Below are positions 26,129 through 34,253 of a stretch of 34,732 nucleotides of DNA, piece by piece (position 1 is the first letter of the stretch; every line of letters starts with the position of its first letter). Location of the stretch: NCBI GenBank assembly GCA_945861625.1, contig CAMAVI010000035.1:1-34732 (forward strand), in the 5' to 3' direction. The DNA comes from Candidatus Sulfopaludibacter sp. SbA3 (GTDB lineage Bacteria > Acidobacteriota > Terriglobia > Bryobacterales > Bryobacteraceae). Under the pieces are notes generated by a model that worked only from the letters and a program-made list of their open reading frames with translations, was not told the DNA's origin and ran no database searches. The translations under genes were made by a program, and so were the position numbers.

Positions 26129-27013
26129 ATGACCCAACCCACTCCCGTGTTGGAGACCACTGTAACCGGTCTCAAATTGATTGCCCGCGGCAAAGTCCGC
26201 GATATTTATGAAGATCCGGCGCGTCCGGACCGTCTGCTCATCGCCGCCACCGACCGCATCTCCGCGTTCGATTACATTCTGGCGACCGGCATTCCGGAGA
26301 AGGGGCGCGTCCTGACGCAGATGACGATCTTCTGGCTGGACTTTCTGCGCGACGTGGTCCCCAACCATTTCTTGAGCACGGACATGTCGGGGCTGCCGCC
26401 GGAATTCGAAGGCCGCTCGATGTGGGTGAAGCGCGCCGAGATGTTTCAGGTGGAATGCGTCGCACGCGGCTACATTTCCGGTTCCGGCTGGAAGGATTAC
26501 CAGAAGACCGGCGCGATCTGCGGCATTCCGCTGCCCCAGGGACTGCGCGAGAGCGATGCCCTTCCGGAGCCGATCTACACGCCGGCTACCAAGGCGCAGT
26601 CCGGGCACGATGAGAACATCTCCTTTGAGACCAGTTGCGACATCGTGGGGCAAGAAATGGGGACGCGCCTGCGCGATCTGACGCTAGCGATCTACAAGAA
26701 GGCGGCCGATTACGCCCGCCCGCGCGGCATCATCCTGGCCGACACCAAGTTCGAATTCGGCCTGGTGAACGGAGAGATCATTCTCGCCGATGAAGTGCTG
26801 ACGCCGGATTCCTCGCGCTTCTGGCCCGTCGAAACCTACGTACCCGGCGGCGCGCAGCCGTCCTACGACAAGCAGTATGTGCGGGATTACCTGGAATCCA
26901 TCCACTGGAACAAGCAGCCGCCTGCGCCCGCGCTGCCGGACGACGTCGCGCGTAAGACCAGCGAGAAATACAAGGACGCCTATCGCGCCCTGACAGGCAA
27001 GTCGCTCGACTAG
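26129..27013 (+). CDS. purC: SAICAR synthase (phosphoribosylaminoimidazole-succinocarboxamide synthase)
   Basis: 294 residues. Joins aspartate to CAIR with ATP in purine synthesis; cytosolic. Recognised by LIARGKVRDIYE at the N-terminus, TDRISAFDYIL, ECVARGYISGSGWKDYQKTG, the substrate segment AQSGHDENISFE, and ILADTKFEFG followed by LADEVLTPDSSRFWP. It belongs to the longer, yeast-like form with about 290-300 residues, rather than the 240-residue E. coli form. It begins a plus-strand group with cvpA 5 nt downstream. Confidence 0.97.
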   Translation: MTQPTPVLETTVTGLKLIARGKVRDIYEDPARPDRLLIAATDRISAFDYILATGIPEKGRVLTQMTIFWLDFLRDVVPNHFLSTDMSGLPPEFEGRSMWVKRAEMFQVECVARGYISGSGWKDYQKTGAICGIPLPQGLRESDALPEPIYTPATKAQSGHDENISFETSCDIVGQEMGTRLRDLTLAIYKKAADYARPRGIILADTKFEFGLVNGEIILADEVLTPDSSRFWPVETYVPGGAQPSYDKQYVRDYLESIHWNKQPPAPALPDDVARKTSEKYKDAYRALTGKSLD

Positions 27014-27018
27014 ACTGC

Positions 27019-27621
27019 ATGAATCTGCTCGATGTCATCATTCTGGCGGTGATCGGCATCTCTACCGGCACCGGCTTCCGAGCCGGATTTGCCCGCGTAA
27101 GCATGGGATTGATCGCCGGCGTGTTGGGTGTCGTATTCGGATTTTGGTTCTACGGCATTCCGGCGGCCTGGGTGCGCACTTACGTTCACTCCGCCATGGT
27201 CGCCAATCTGATTGGCTTCATCCTGGTGTTTTGGGCCTTTCTTCTTGCCGGGGCCCTTGGCGGCAAGGTCTTTTCCAAGCTGTTCAAGTGGACCGGCCTA
27301 TCCTGGCTCGACCGGCTGATGGGCGCTGCCTTCGGCCTGGCGCGCGGCGCGCTGATCACCGTGGCCTTGGTCGCTGTGTTGATGGCGTTTGCACCCAAGC
27401 CCACGCCGAACTGGATGGTGGATTCCAAGGTGCTTCCTTATGCGACCGGCGCGTCCAGCGCGCTATCGACGCTGGCGCCGAACGCGATTAGGGAAACCTT
27501 CCGGGAGAGCCTGCATGAGATGCGGACTCTTTGGGACGCGCAAATACGAATCAACCGCGAGAAACTGGAAGCCCTGAAGTTCGGCTCGAGGAAAAAAGCG
27601 GAGCGGGAGAACAAGCGCTGA
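27019..27621 (+). CDS. cvpA: CvpA-family membrane protein
   Basis: 200 residues with four predicted transmembrane helices. MNLLDVIILAVIGISTGTGFRAGFARV is the usual CvpA start; the second half of the membrane domain is SWLDRLMGAAFGLARGALITVALV. A charged helical C-terminus follows (about 150-200). CvpA proteins are linked to colicin V export and to envelope or membrane stress; the mechanism is unknown. Its place next to a purine gene recalls the cvpA-purF pair of E. coli. The start is 5 nt after the purC stop. Confidence 0.85.
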   Translation: MNLLDVIILAVIGISTGTGFRAGFARVSMGLIAGVLGVVFGFWFYGIPAAWVRTYVHSAMVANLIGFILVFWAFLLAGALGGKVFSKLFKWTGLSWLDRLMGAAFGLARGALITVALVAVLMAFAPKPTPNWMVDSKVLPYATGASSALSTLAPNAIRETFRESLHEMRTLWDAQIRINREKLEALKFGSRKKAERENKR

Positions 27622-27638
27622 GCGGCCCTGCGAACGAG

Positions 27639-28286
27639 TTGCTGATTTTCGATCTTGACGGCACCCTGATCGATTCAAAAGAGGATCTGATCAACTCCGT
27701 CAATGCGGTTCTCGCCTGGAAGCACAGGGAGCCATTGCCGGCGGACATTATCGCCTCCTATATTGGCAACGGCGCGCCCATGTTGATCCAGCGTGCCTTG
27801 CCGGATTTGGGTGAAGACGAGCACTTGGAATCTTTGCAGTATTTTCTGGACTACTACCGCGAGCACATGCTGGACGCTACCGTTCTCTACCCAGGGGTGC
27901 GCGAAGCCTTGGACCGCCTGCATCGCGAGCGCATGCCGATGGCGATCCTCACCAACAAGCCCGTGCGGTTCAGTCAGCGATTGATTGCGGGTCTCGGATT
28001 GTCGTCGCATTTTTTCCGGATTTACGGCGGCAATAGTTTTGAGGAAAAGAAGCCGCACCCCATCGGGATCGAGCGCTTGATTGCCGAAGCCGCGGCCGGC
28101 CGGGAGAAGACGCTCATGGTGGGCGATAGCGCCGTGGACGTGCTGACCGCGCGCAACGCGTCGGTTCAAGCCTGCGGCGTGTCGTGGGGATTTCAGCCGG
28201 AGACTTTCGCGCAAGCGCCGCCGGATTTCATCATCGACGACCTGCGTCAATTGGCCGAATGGGCGCTCGACCGGCGCGGTAAGTGA
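27639..28286 (+). CDS. HAD phosphatase, phosphoglycolate-phosphatase-like
   Basis: About 215 residues. HAD motifs: FDLDGTLIDS (nucleophile and acid Asp), ILTNKP, and MVGDSAVDVLTARNA. The Cap1 helical domain contains SYIGNGAPMLIQRAL, typical of Gph enzymes, which remove phosphate from 2-phosphoglycolate. The frame is open from 27531 within cvpA. TTG 27639 leaves the usual one or two residues before the first HAD strand, but no strong Shine-Dalgarno sequence marks it; a CTG at 27618 has GGGAG 8 nt upstream. The start is therefore uncertain; the function class is secure. Confidence 0.82.
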   Translation: MLIFDLDGTLIDSKEDLINSVNAVLAWKHREPLPADIIASYIGNGAPMLIQRALPDLGEDEHLESLQYFLDYYREHMLDATVLYPGVREALDRLHRERMPMAILTNKPVRFSQRLIAGLGLSSHFFRIYGGNSFEEKKPHPIGIERLIAEAAAGREKTLMVGDSAVDVLTARNASVQACGVSWGFQPETFAQAPPDFIIDDLRQLAEWALDRRGK

Positions 28287-28303
28287 CTAGGTGACGGCGC
28301 CCT

Positions 28304-28315
28304 CCCATATATGGG
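28304..28315. repeat. Perfect 12-bp palindrome, possible operator
   Basis: CCCATATATGGG is self-complementary over its full length and lies in the 84-nt gap between the HAD phosphatase gene and the next gene, about 25 nt before a predicted extended -10 element. No T-run follows, so a terminator is unlikely. A dimeric repressor site is possible. Confidence 0.4.
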
Positions 28316-28336
28316 TATCATCGTGCGGGCCCCGAG

Positions 28337-28364
28337 TGATATGCTACCTGGGATGAAAAGGAGG
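28337..28364 (+). promoter_or_regulatory. Extended -10 promoter and Shine-Dalgarno of the CMD-like gene
   Basis: TGATATGCT (28337-28345) is a TGn-extended -10 with TATGCT. AGGAGG ends at 28364, 6 nt before ATG 28371, and fixes that start over three upstream ATGs in the same frame. Confidence 0.5.
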
Positions 28365-28370
28365 CGAGCG

Positions 28371-29045
28371 ATGAAAACGCTTACTTGTATTTGGTTGCTG
28401 GCTGCCGTCACCATCACGGTCAATGGACAAGCGAAAAACACGGCGGCGGCGAAGCTTCCGGCCGATGTGGATCCGCAGTCCTACAACCGGTTGCCGGTGA
28501 TCAAAAGGGACCAGTTGGACGCGGCGGGTAAGAAGGCTTACGATCTCACCGCCGGCGGAGCGGGCAAGGTCGCGCAGCCCACGGGCCCCAGCGCGATTTC
28601 TCTCTACAGCGCGGGTGTCGCGGAGCCCATGCGCATGTTGAACAACTACCTGCGGAGAGAGAATAACCTGCTGGGCAAGCAAATTACGGAGCTGGCCATC
28701 CTCACCACCGCGCGCGAATTCGATTCCAACTACATTTGGAGCGCGCACGAGCCGACGGCGGTCAAGGTAGGCGTTCCGCAGGCCACCATCGACGTAATCA
28801 AGTTCCGGAAGGACGCTTCCAGTGTCGGCGGCAAGGAAGGTTTGGCGATCAACGTGGGGCGGCAGATCTTCCGTGACCACAAGCTGGACTCGGCGACTTA
28901 CGCCAAGGCGATGGAGGCCTTCGGAAAACAGGGACTCGTGGAGCTGGTGGCGATCATGGGGGACTACTCGGCCAACACTCTGTTCCTGCACACGTTCGAC
29001 CAGCACTTGCCGCCGGATCGCAAGCCCCTGTTGCCGCCGCGCTAA
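28371..29045 (+). CDS. Exported carboxymuconolactone decarboxylase-family protein
   Basis: 224 residues with a signal peptide (about 1-20, LTCIWLLAAVTITVNGQA). The mature part matches the CMD/AhpD-like helical fold: QITELAILTTAREFDSNYIWSAHEP followed by AVKVGVPQATIDVIK, and a second half GLVELVAIMGDYSANTLFLHTF. The redox CxxC of AhpD proteins is absent; the AHEP histidine is kept, as in the CMD subgroup without Cys. It may be a lyase or an accessory protein for aromatic or lactone degradation; no substrate can be given. It is convergent with the metallo-hydrolase gene, 18 nt apart. Confidence 0.8.
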   Translation: MKTLTCIWLLAAVTITVNGQAKNTAAAKLPADVDPQSYNRLPVIKRDQLDAAGKKAYDLTAGGAGKVAQPTGPSAISLYSAGVAEPMRMLNNYLRRENNLLGKQITELAILTTAREFDSNYIWSAHEPTAVKVGVPQATIDVIKFRKDASSVGGKEGLAINVGRQIFRDHKLDSATYAKAMEAFGKQGLVELVAIMGDYSANTLFLHTFDQHLPPDRKPLLPPR

Positions 29046-29063
29046 GGCGAGTAGGTCGGCGCG

Positions 29064-29912
29064 TTATTCGTAAAACGCTGGAGCCTTTTTTCGCCTAGCG
29101 TTGGCGGCGTAGTCGTGCTGAATCCAGAACTGCGCGTGGCGCTTCTGGATGAACGCGTCGATTGCTTTTCGGGAGGCTACGGTCTGCTCGGGATTAAAGT
29201 CGGCAGCGGGTAGGCGGTCGAGCTTCAACTCTTCGGGATAGTGATAAAGATCGCCGCTGATCACCACGGGCCCGGTCTTGGCCATCTTCACGAACAAGAT
29301 CTGATGATCCGGAGAGTGGCCGGGAGCGGACTTCAGAATCACGGTGCCGTCACCGAAGACGTCGTGCTCGTTGTCTTTGACGATCACGGTCTTGCTGTTC
29401 TTGAGCGCGGAGAAGTTAGCGACTGTGGCGCGGGGATCCGGCGGATCGGCGAACATCAGGTCGCGCTCCTTCTGCCGTACCAGCCAGGTGGCGCCGGCAA
29501 ACATGTTCGCGTTGGCCGTGTGATCGAAGTGAAAGTGGGAAAGCGCGAGATACGTGATGTCAGACGGCGAATAGCCAATGGCGGAAAGCTGCGACCCCAG
29601 ACTCCGCGACGCATAGGCGGAGCCAATCGGCAGTTTCTGAGTCAGCGGCATCCCGCTCACAAGGTTCGCGTCGGGAATGACGCCGACATCCCACATCAAG
29701 GTGCCCTTGGGATGCGCGACCAGGAAACAAGCCACCGACATGAGTGTGGTCTTCATCTCTTCGCGCTTGAGGCTGTAGCGGCCGGGATCGTTCAGGTTGA
29801 AGTTCCCGCAGTCGAAAATATAAACGCGTACGGATGGCGGCGGTGGCGGCGCGGCTTGGATTCCCGCGCAGAGCGTGAATACCGCGAGAACGGCATACGA
29901 TTTGAGTTTCAT
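29064..29912 (-). CDS. Exported metallo-beta-lactamase-fold hydrolase (lactonase-like)
   Basis: 282 residues with a signal peptide (LAVFTLCAGIQA) and a short poly-Pro start to the mature protein. The zinc motif is HFHFDH (His126, His128, Asp130, His131), followed by SAPGHSPDHQ, SGDLYHYPE and a C-terminal IQHDY. This arrangement is typical of N-acyl-homoserine-lactonase-like members (AiiA group) that open lactones, but related enzymes cleave many esters. The start overlaps the MFS stop as ATGA (29909-29912), so the transporter and hydrolase are co-expressed. Confidence 0.85.
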   Translation of the reverse strand: MKLKSYAVLAVFTLCAGIQAAPPPPPSVRVYIFDCGNFNLNDPGRYSLKREEMKTTLMSVACFLVAHPKGTLMWDVGVIPDANLVSGMPLTQKLPIGSAYASRSLGSQLSAIGYSPSDITYLALSHFHFDHTANANMFAGATWLVRQKERDLMFADPPDPRATVANFSALKNSKTVIVKDNEHDVFGDGTVILKSAPGHSPDHQILFVKMAKTGPVVISGDLYHYPEELKLDRLPAADFNPEQTVASRKAIDAFIQKRHAQFWIQHDYAANARRKKAPAFYE

Positions 29913-31228
29913 AATTTCTTGGGATTACGTTGGCGCGTCACATAGAGAGTCAAACCGCAGGCGGTGAGCTGGCAGGCCGACAAAGCCAATAGAGCCAAGG
30001 TCATGCTGTGCGTGGAATCGCGGATTGCACCGATCATATACGGACTGACGTAGCCGGATAGATTCCCGATCGAATTAATCCATGCGATGCCGGCCGCGGC
30101 CGCGGCCCCCGAAAGAATCCCGGTCGGCAGAGCCCAGAACAGAGCCAACGCGCATTCTGTTCCCATCGCGGCGAGGGTCAGAGCGGCGAGTCCCGCCGCG
30201 CCAGGGATGCCGTGAATTGAACTCAAGGCGAAAGACACCACTCCCACGAATCCGGCAATTGTGAGATGCCAGCGCCGCTCCCCGGTAACGTCGGAATGAT
30301 GGCCGGCGATCACCATGGATATTGCCGCCATTCCCCAAGGGATCACGGACAGCCAGCCGATATACAGCGGGTTGGCGGTGAGCGTCTCTTTAATCACCTG
30401 GGGAAGCCAAAAGCCCAATGCGTAGTTTCCCATCACGTAGCCGAAATAGATAAAACTCAGGATCCAAACGTCGGCACTGCGAAACGCGTCGGCCAGGCTG
30501 TGGTGCCCCGGGCCGGACTGTTTCTTTTTCAATTCGTCCTGATGCAGACCGTCGAGGACAATCCGCTTTTCGGTGTCGCTCAACCAGTGGGCTTGTTCCG
30601 GCTTATCGGTCAAAAAATATAGTGTGAGCAGACCCGCCAGGATCGAAGGAAGGCCTTCCATCAGAAATAACCATTGCCATGCACGCAAGCCGCCTACTCC
30701 GGTCATGCGCGCGAGAATCCAGCCGGAGATGGGGCCGGCCAGCGCTCCGGAAAGCGGAATTCCCATCATGAAGGCGGCCACCATCTTGGAACGGTACTTG
30801 TCCGTGAACCAGAAGGTGAGATACAAGATCACGCCGGGGAAGAATCCGGATTCGACGATACCCAGCAGAAAGCGGAGGATGTAGAAGCTGGTGGTTCCGG
30901 TCACGAACATGGTGGCGGCGGAGAGCACTCCCCAGACCATCATGATGGGACCAATCCACCGGCGCGCGCCGACCCGCTGGAGGACCATGTTGGCGGGAAC
31001 TTCAAACAGGAAATAGCCGATGAAAAAAATACCGGCTCCCAGCCCGTAGACCGCTTCGGTCATCCCCAGGTCGTCCTGCATCTGGAGCTTGGCGAACCCG
31101 ACGTTGACGCGGTCCAAATACGCCAGGATGTAACAGATCAACAAGAACGGCATCAGCCGCCACGTGATTTTCCGGTAAGCGGCGGCCTCGAATTGAGCTG
31201 GCGTAGACGCGCCGGCGGCGAAAGACAT
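29909..31228 (-). CDS. MFS transporter, anion:cation symporter (ACS) family
   Basis: 439 residues with twelve predicted helices. The first helix region LICYILAYLDRVNVGFAKLQM is the family signature of phthalate, hexuronate and tartrate carriers; FFIGYFLFEVPANMVLQRVGARRWIG and LLGIVESGFFPGVILYLTFWF are also characteristic. It probably imports an organic acid that the neighbouring enzymes act on. ATG 31228 has no strong Shine-Dalgarno sequence; a TAGACT hexamer ends 6 nt before it (31240-31235). An intrinsic terminator upstream separates it from the VOC gene. Confidence 0.9.
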   Translation of the reverse strand: MSFAAGASTPAQFEAAAYRKITWRLMPFLLICYILAYLDRVNVGFAKLQMQDDLGMTEAVYGLGAGIFFIGYFLFEVPANMVLQRVGARRWIGPIMMVWGVLSAATMFVTGTTSFYILRFLLGIVESGFFPGVILYLTFWFTDKYRSKMVAAFMMGIPLSGALAGPISGWILARMTGVGGLRAWQWLFLMEGLPSILAGLLTLYFLTDKPEQAHWLSDTEKRIVLDGLHQDELKKKQSGPGHHSLADAFRSADVWILSFIYFGYVMGNYALGFWLPQVIKETLTANPLYIGWLSVIPWGMAAISMVIAGHHSDVTGERRWHLTIAGFVGVVSFALSSIHGIPGAAGLAALTLAAMGTECALALFWALPTGILSGAAAAAGIAWINSIGNLSGYVSPYMIGAIRDSTHSMTLALLALSACQLTACGLTLYVTRQRNPKKL

Positions 31229-31234
31229 TTCTTC

Positions 31235-31240
31235 AGTCTA
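31235..31240 (-). promoter_or_regulatory. Possible -10 element of the MFS-lactonase pair
   Basis: TAGACT (4 of 6 to consensus) on minus ends 6 nt before the ATG at 31228. It lies downstream of the VOC terminator, where a new promoter is expected. No clear -35 is visible. Confidence 0.3.
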
Positions 31241-31266
31241 CTAGGTGGGAGTGGCGAATGATAGAG

Positions 31267-31294
31267 AAAAAGGGCGAGCGCGACGCGCCCGCCC
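31267..31294 (-). terminator. Intrinsic terminator after the VOC gene
   Basis: On minus, GGGCGGGCGC (31294-31285), loop GTC and GCGCTCGCCC (31281-31272) form a 10-bp stem with one G-T pair, followed by five T residues (31271-31267). It begins 20 nt after the VOC stop codon and lies before the MFS promoter region. Confidence 0.9.
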
Positions 31295-31314
31295 TGGATA
31301 CGATTGTGCGGAGG

Positions 31315-31791
31315 CTACTTCTTGGCCTGCAACTGCACGTGCGTACCGTCGGGATCCTTGAATTGGATGCCGTCCGCGCCTTCCGGCTTGGGGTCGAGTC
31401 CGCGCGCCTTCAGATTGGCTTCAATCGCCGCCTTGTTCCAGTTGTCGATGTAGTAAGAAACGTGATCGACATAGGACATAGACTCCTTGCCATTCCGCGC
31501 AATCAAATTGATGTTGCCGATGGCGAGATTGCAGCGCGACTTGCCGTCGTCGTTAGACACCTTGAGGCCGAGCAAGTTCGAATAAAAGTCGCGGGTACGC
31601 TTGTAATCCTTCACTGAATAGGAAAGGTGGCTGATGCCGACCACTTTCAAACTGGCTTCAGCGCCAATCGCCGGAACCGACGAGGCGGCCGCACCGGCGG
31701 AGGCCGCGATGGCGAGATTCTGAATCAATTGGCGGCGGTTGAGTTTGCCTTCCGTGAAGGCGTCCACGAGCTTGGCGATCATTTGTTCCAT
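31315..31791 (-). CDS. Tat-exported VOC (glyoxalase/dioxygenase fold) protein
   Basis: 158 residues. The N-terminus LNRRQLIQNLAIAASAGAAA reads as a twin-Arg signal, with cleavage near 45. One VOC module follows: GISHLSYSVKDYKRTRDFYSNLLGLKV with the first metal His, DHVSYYID, and FKDPDGTHVQLQ with the C-terminal His region. VOC enzymes include glyoxalases, dioxygenases and isomerases. AGGAG lies 7 nt before ATG 31791, which rules out the longer frame starting at 31896 over the divergent spacer. It ends at a strong terminator. Confidence 0.85.
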   Translation of the reverse strand: MEQMIAKLVDAFTEGKLNRRQLIQNLAIAASAGAAASSVPAIGAEASLKVVGISHLSYSVKDYKRTRDFYSNLLGLKVSNDDGKSRCNLAIGNINLIARNGKESMSYVDHVSYYIDNWNKAAIEANLKARGLDPKPEGADGIQFKDPDGTHVQLQAKK

Positions 31792-31899
31792 GACACTTCT
31801 CCTTTTGTAACCGATGGTCCAGGTCATTGTATCCGACTTTCTGCTGAGAGGGAATCGGCCATTCGGGTATCCTACGAAGAGATCCCTGAAGACCATCCC

Positions 31900-32676
31900 A
31901 TGAAAACGATCAACGAGCTATTTTCCCTGGAAGGGCGCGTGGCGATTATCACGGGCGCGTCGCGGGGCTTGGGGAAGGAAGCGGCGGAAGGCTTGGCGGA
32001 GGCGGGCGCGAAGGTCGTACTGGCGGCGCGGCGTGAGCAGTGGCTGGAGCCAACGGCTCGCGAATTCAAGAGCCGGGGATTCGACAGTTTTCCGTTTCCT
32101 TGTGACATCGCCGTGGAGGAGCAGACACAGAAACTGGCGGCGGCGGCGCTGGAGCGCTACGGGCGCATCGACATTCTGGTGAACAATGCCGGGATCAGTT
32201 GGAGTGCGCCGTATGAAGAGATGACGGTGGATGCATGGCGCAAGGTGCTGGAGACCAATGTTATCGGGACGCATCTGATGACGCGAGCGGTGCTGCCGGC
32301 GATGAAGAAGCAGGGTTACGGAAAGATCATCAACATCGCGTCCATCATGGGCGTGAAGGGTATTCCAAAGGATATTTTGGAAGCGTCGAGCTACACGGCG
32401 AGCAAGGGCGCGCTGATCGCGCTCACGCGGGAACTCGCCGTGCATTACGCCGGGGACGGCGTCCGCGTGAACGCGCTGGCTCCGGGTTTCTTCCCGACGC
32501 GGTTGAGCGCAAGCGTTGTCGAGCGCGCGGACAAAAAGATCAAGGCGATTACGCCGCTGGGGCGGCTCGGCGAGGCGGGGGAGCTGAAAGGCGCCATCGT
32601 ATTCCTGGCGGCTCCGGCATCAGACTACATCACGGGACAAGTCATCGGCGTCGATGGCGGAATGTCAGCGGCATAA
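31900..32676 (+). CDS. Short-chain dehydrogenase/reductase (classical SDR)
   Basis: 258 residues. NAD(P)-binding TGASRGLG at about 19-26, NNAGISW, catalytic Ser148 (IASIMG) and Tyr165-x-x-x-Lys169 (YTASK), and a C-terminal ITGQVIGVDGGMSA. The closest family flavour is gluconate 5-dehydrogenase/glucose 1-dehydrogenase-like, which oxidise secondary alcohols; the substrate is unknown. ATG 31900 gives the normal length; the frame opens much earlier (31627) across the divergent VOC gene, which is not credible. It is followed 10 nt later by the AbfD/HpaB-like gene and probably shares its pathway. Confidence 0.9.
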   Translation: MKTINELFSLEGRVAIITGASRGLGKEAAEGLAEAGAKVVLAARREQWLEPTAREFKSRGFDSFPFPCDIAVEEQTQKLAAAALERYGRIDILVNNAGISWSAPYEEMTVDAWRKVLETNVIGTHLMTRAVLPAMKKQGYGKIINIASIMGVKGIPKDILEASSYTASKGALIALTRELAVHYAGDGVRVNALAPGFFPTRLSASVVERADKKIKAITPLGRLGEAGELKGAIVFLAAPASDYITGQVIGVDGGMSAA

Positions 32677-32686
32677 AAGGAGAGGC

Positions 32687-34120
32687 ATGCGATCCAGGAG
32701 AGAATACATCGAGAGTCTGCGTGACGACCGCGAGGTGTACTTCAAAGGCAAGCGTGTTCCGGATGTGACTACGCATCCGGAGATTCGATTGGCCATCGAT
32801 CACGCCGCGATTGACTACGACATGCCGCATGATGAAAAGTGGCGGTCGTTGGCGGTGGTCGAGGAGGCAGGGAAGTCCTACAGCCGCTATTTCCAGTTGC
32901 CGCGGACGAGCGAAGATCTGCTGCAACGCAGCCGGCTGATCGAAGGCGCCACCGCGCTGGGTGGGACTCTCGTGGTCTTGGTCAAGGAAATCGGCACGGA
33001 CGCGCTGTTTGCGCTGCATCTGGTGGCACACGAGACGGATCAGAAGAAGGGTACGCAATATCTGGAGCGTGTCCAGAAGTTCCACCAACATGTGAAGGAC
33101 AACGACCTGGCGATGTCCGTTGCGCAGACCGATGTGAAGGGTGACCGCGGCAAGTCGCCGCTGGAGCAGGAGCATCCGGATTACTACCTGCGCATTGTCG
33201 GGGAAACGCCGGAAGGCATCATCGTGCGCGGCGCGAAGGTGCACACGTCAGTTTCGGTCAACGCGAACGAGATGATTGTGCTGCCCACGCGCGCGATGAA
33301 GGCCGATGAATCACAGTACGCCGTTTCGTTCGCGATTCCGGTGAACACCAAGGGCCTGAAGCTGATCACCAGTGCATACGGCGCTCATCACGACGACAGC
33401 CACTTCGACGCGCCGATCGCCTCGCGGCACCGCATGATGGAGACCCTGACGGTGTTCGATGACGTACTGGTTCCACACAACCGCGTGTTTTTGAAAGGCG
33501 AGTGGGAGTTCGCGGGCGAGCTAGCCAAGACCTTCGTCGAATTCCACCGCTTTACGGCGATTTCCTACAAGTTGCCGTTGGTAGATGGACTGGTGGGCGC
33601 GGCGCTGCTGATGGCTCACTACAATGGGCTCGAACGCGTGAAGCACATACAGGAAAAGCTATCGAAGCTGGTCGGCTATGCGGAAACGCTGCGCGCGCTG
33701 ATCCGGCTGTCCGCGCTCGACTGTGCCAGGGGAGCTTTGGGCATCGCGATTCCCAAGCCACTGATCGTGAATACGGCGAAGCTCCACTTCGCCACGCAGT
33801 ATCACCAGATGCTCGCTTATGTGCAGGACATCACCGGTGGACTCATCGCCACCGGGCCGAGCGAAGACGATCTGAACAGTCCGGAGACCGGCGCGTTCGT
33901 CCGTCGCTACTTGGGCGGCCGCAAGGGCGTTGCCGTGGAAGACCGGCTCAAGGCCATCAACTTAGTGAAGGAGCTCACTGCCACCGATTTCGCCGGCTAC
34001 CAGGCCGTGCTGGCGATTCACGCCGAAGGCTCGATTGAAGCCGAGAAACTCGCGATGGTTCGCGAGCACGATTCCATGCGATGCGTGGAGCTGGCGAAGA
34101 ATTTGGCGGGGATCACGTAA
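32687..34120 (+). CDS. HpaB/AbfD-family flavoprotein without the AbfD cluster cysteines
   Basis: 477 residues with REYIESLRDDREVYFKG at the start, DPKGDRG-like DVKGDRGKSP, HPDYYLRIVGETPEGIIVRGAK, VFDDVLVPHNRVFL and QDITGGLIATGPSEDDLNS. This is the FAD-dependent 4-hydroxyphenylacetate 3-hydroxylase/4-hydroxybutyryl-CoA dehydratase superfamily, and overall it looks closest to AbfD. The AbfD [4Fe-4S] ligands Cys99, Cys103 and Cys299 align, from memory, to Val97, Glu101 and Tyr294; only His292 is kept (His287). A radical dehydratase is therefore unlikely, and a flavin monooxygenase or isomerase fits better. AAGGAG precedes ATG 32687. The neighbouring SDR gene is immediately upstream. Confidence 0.85.
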   Translation: MRSRREYIESLRDDREVYFKGKRVPDVTTHPEIRLAIDHAAIDYDMPHDEKWRSLAVVEEAGKSYSRYFQLPRTSEDLLQRSRLIEGATALGGTLVVLVKEIGTDALFALHLVAHETDQKKGTQYLERVQKFHQHVKDNDLAMSVAQTDVKGDRGKSPLEQEHPDYYLRIVGETPEGIIVRGAKVHTSVSVNANEMIVLPTRAMKADESQYAVSFAIPVNTKGLKLITSAYGAHHDDSHFDAPIASRHRMMETLTVFDDVLVPHNRVFLKGEWEFAGELAKTFVEFHRFTAISYKLPLVDGLVGAALLMAHYNGLERVKHIQEKLSKLVGYAETLRALIRLSALDCARGALGIAIPKPLIVNTAKLHFATQYHQMLAYVQDITGGLIATGPSEDDLNSPETGAFVRRYLGGRKGVAVEDRLKAINLVKELTATDFAGYQAVLAIHAEGSIEAEKLAMVREHDSMRCVELAKNLAGIT

Positions 34121-34129
34121 CTCATGAAA

Positions 34130-34147
34130 GCGGCCTCGGAGGGCCGC
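34130..34147. terminator. Stem-loop after the HpaB/AbfD-like gene
   Basis: GCGGCC and GGCCGC pair around a 6-nt loop, 9 nt after the stop codon. There is no T-run on plus and only TTT on minus, so it could be a weak or bidirectional terminator or a 3'-end stabiliser. Confidence 0.45.
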
Positions 34148-34175
34148 GCTATGATTGCAAGTTATAGATGTTATT

Positions 34176-34232
34176 TGGTGCGGATGAGAGGACTTGAACC
34201 TCCACTCCCTTGCGAGAACTAGAACCTGAATC
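34176..34232 (-). other. 3' part of tRNA-Leu(CAG), probable attachment-site duplication
   Basis: On minus, the sequence reads from the anticodon loop (TTCAGGT, anticodon CAG) through TCTAG, a class II variable arm (TCTC-GCAA-GGGA), the T-arm GGAGG-TTCAAGT-CCTCT, the acceptor strand CATCCGC, the discriminator A and an encoded CCA (34178-34176). The 5' half of the tRNA, including the matching GCGGATG acceptor strand, is absent from the following bases. A 57-nt 3' fragment starting at the anticodon loop is what a tyrosine-recombinase element leaves at its distal end. By orientation, the element lies to the right (above 34232). Confidence 0.8.
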
Positions 34233-34253
34233 AGAAAAACCTAGTTTGCGGTA

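Noticed and set aside
28306..28313. Palindrome CCCATATATGGG as an intrinsic terminator for the HAD phosphatase gene
   Set aside because: No loop of normal size and no T-run on either side.
31627..31899. Extended N-terminus for the SDR
   Set aside because: It is antisense to the VOC gene; the SDR fold starts directly after ATG 31900.
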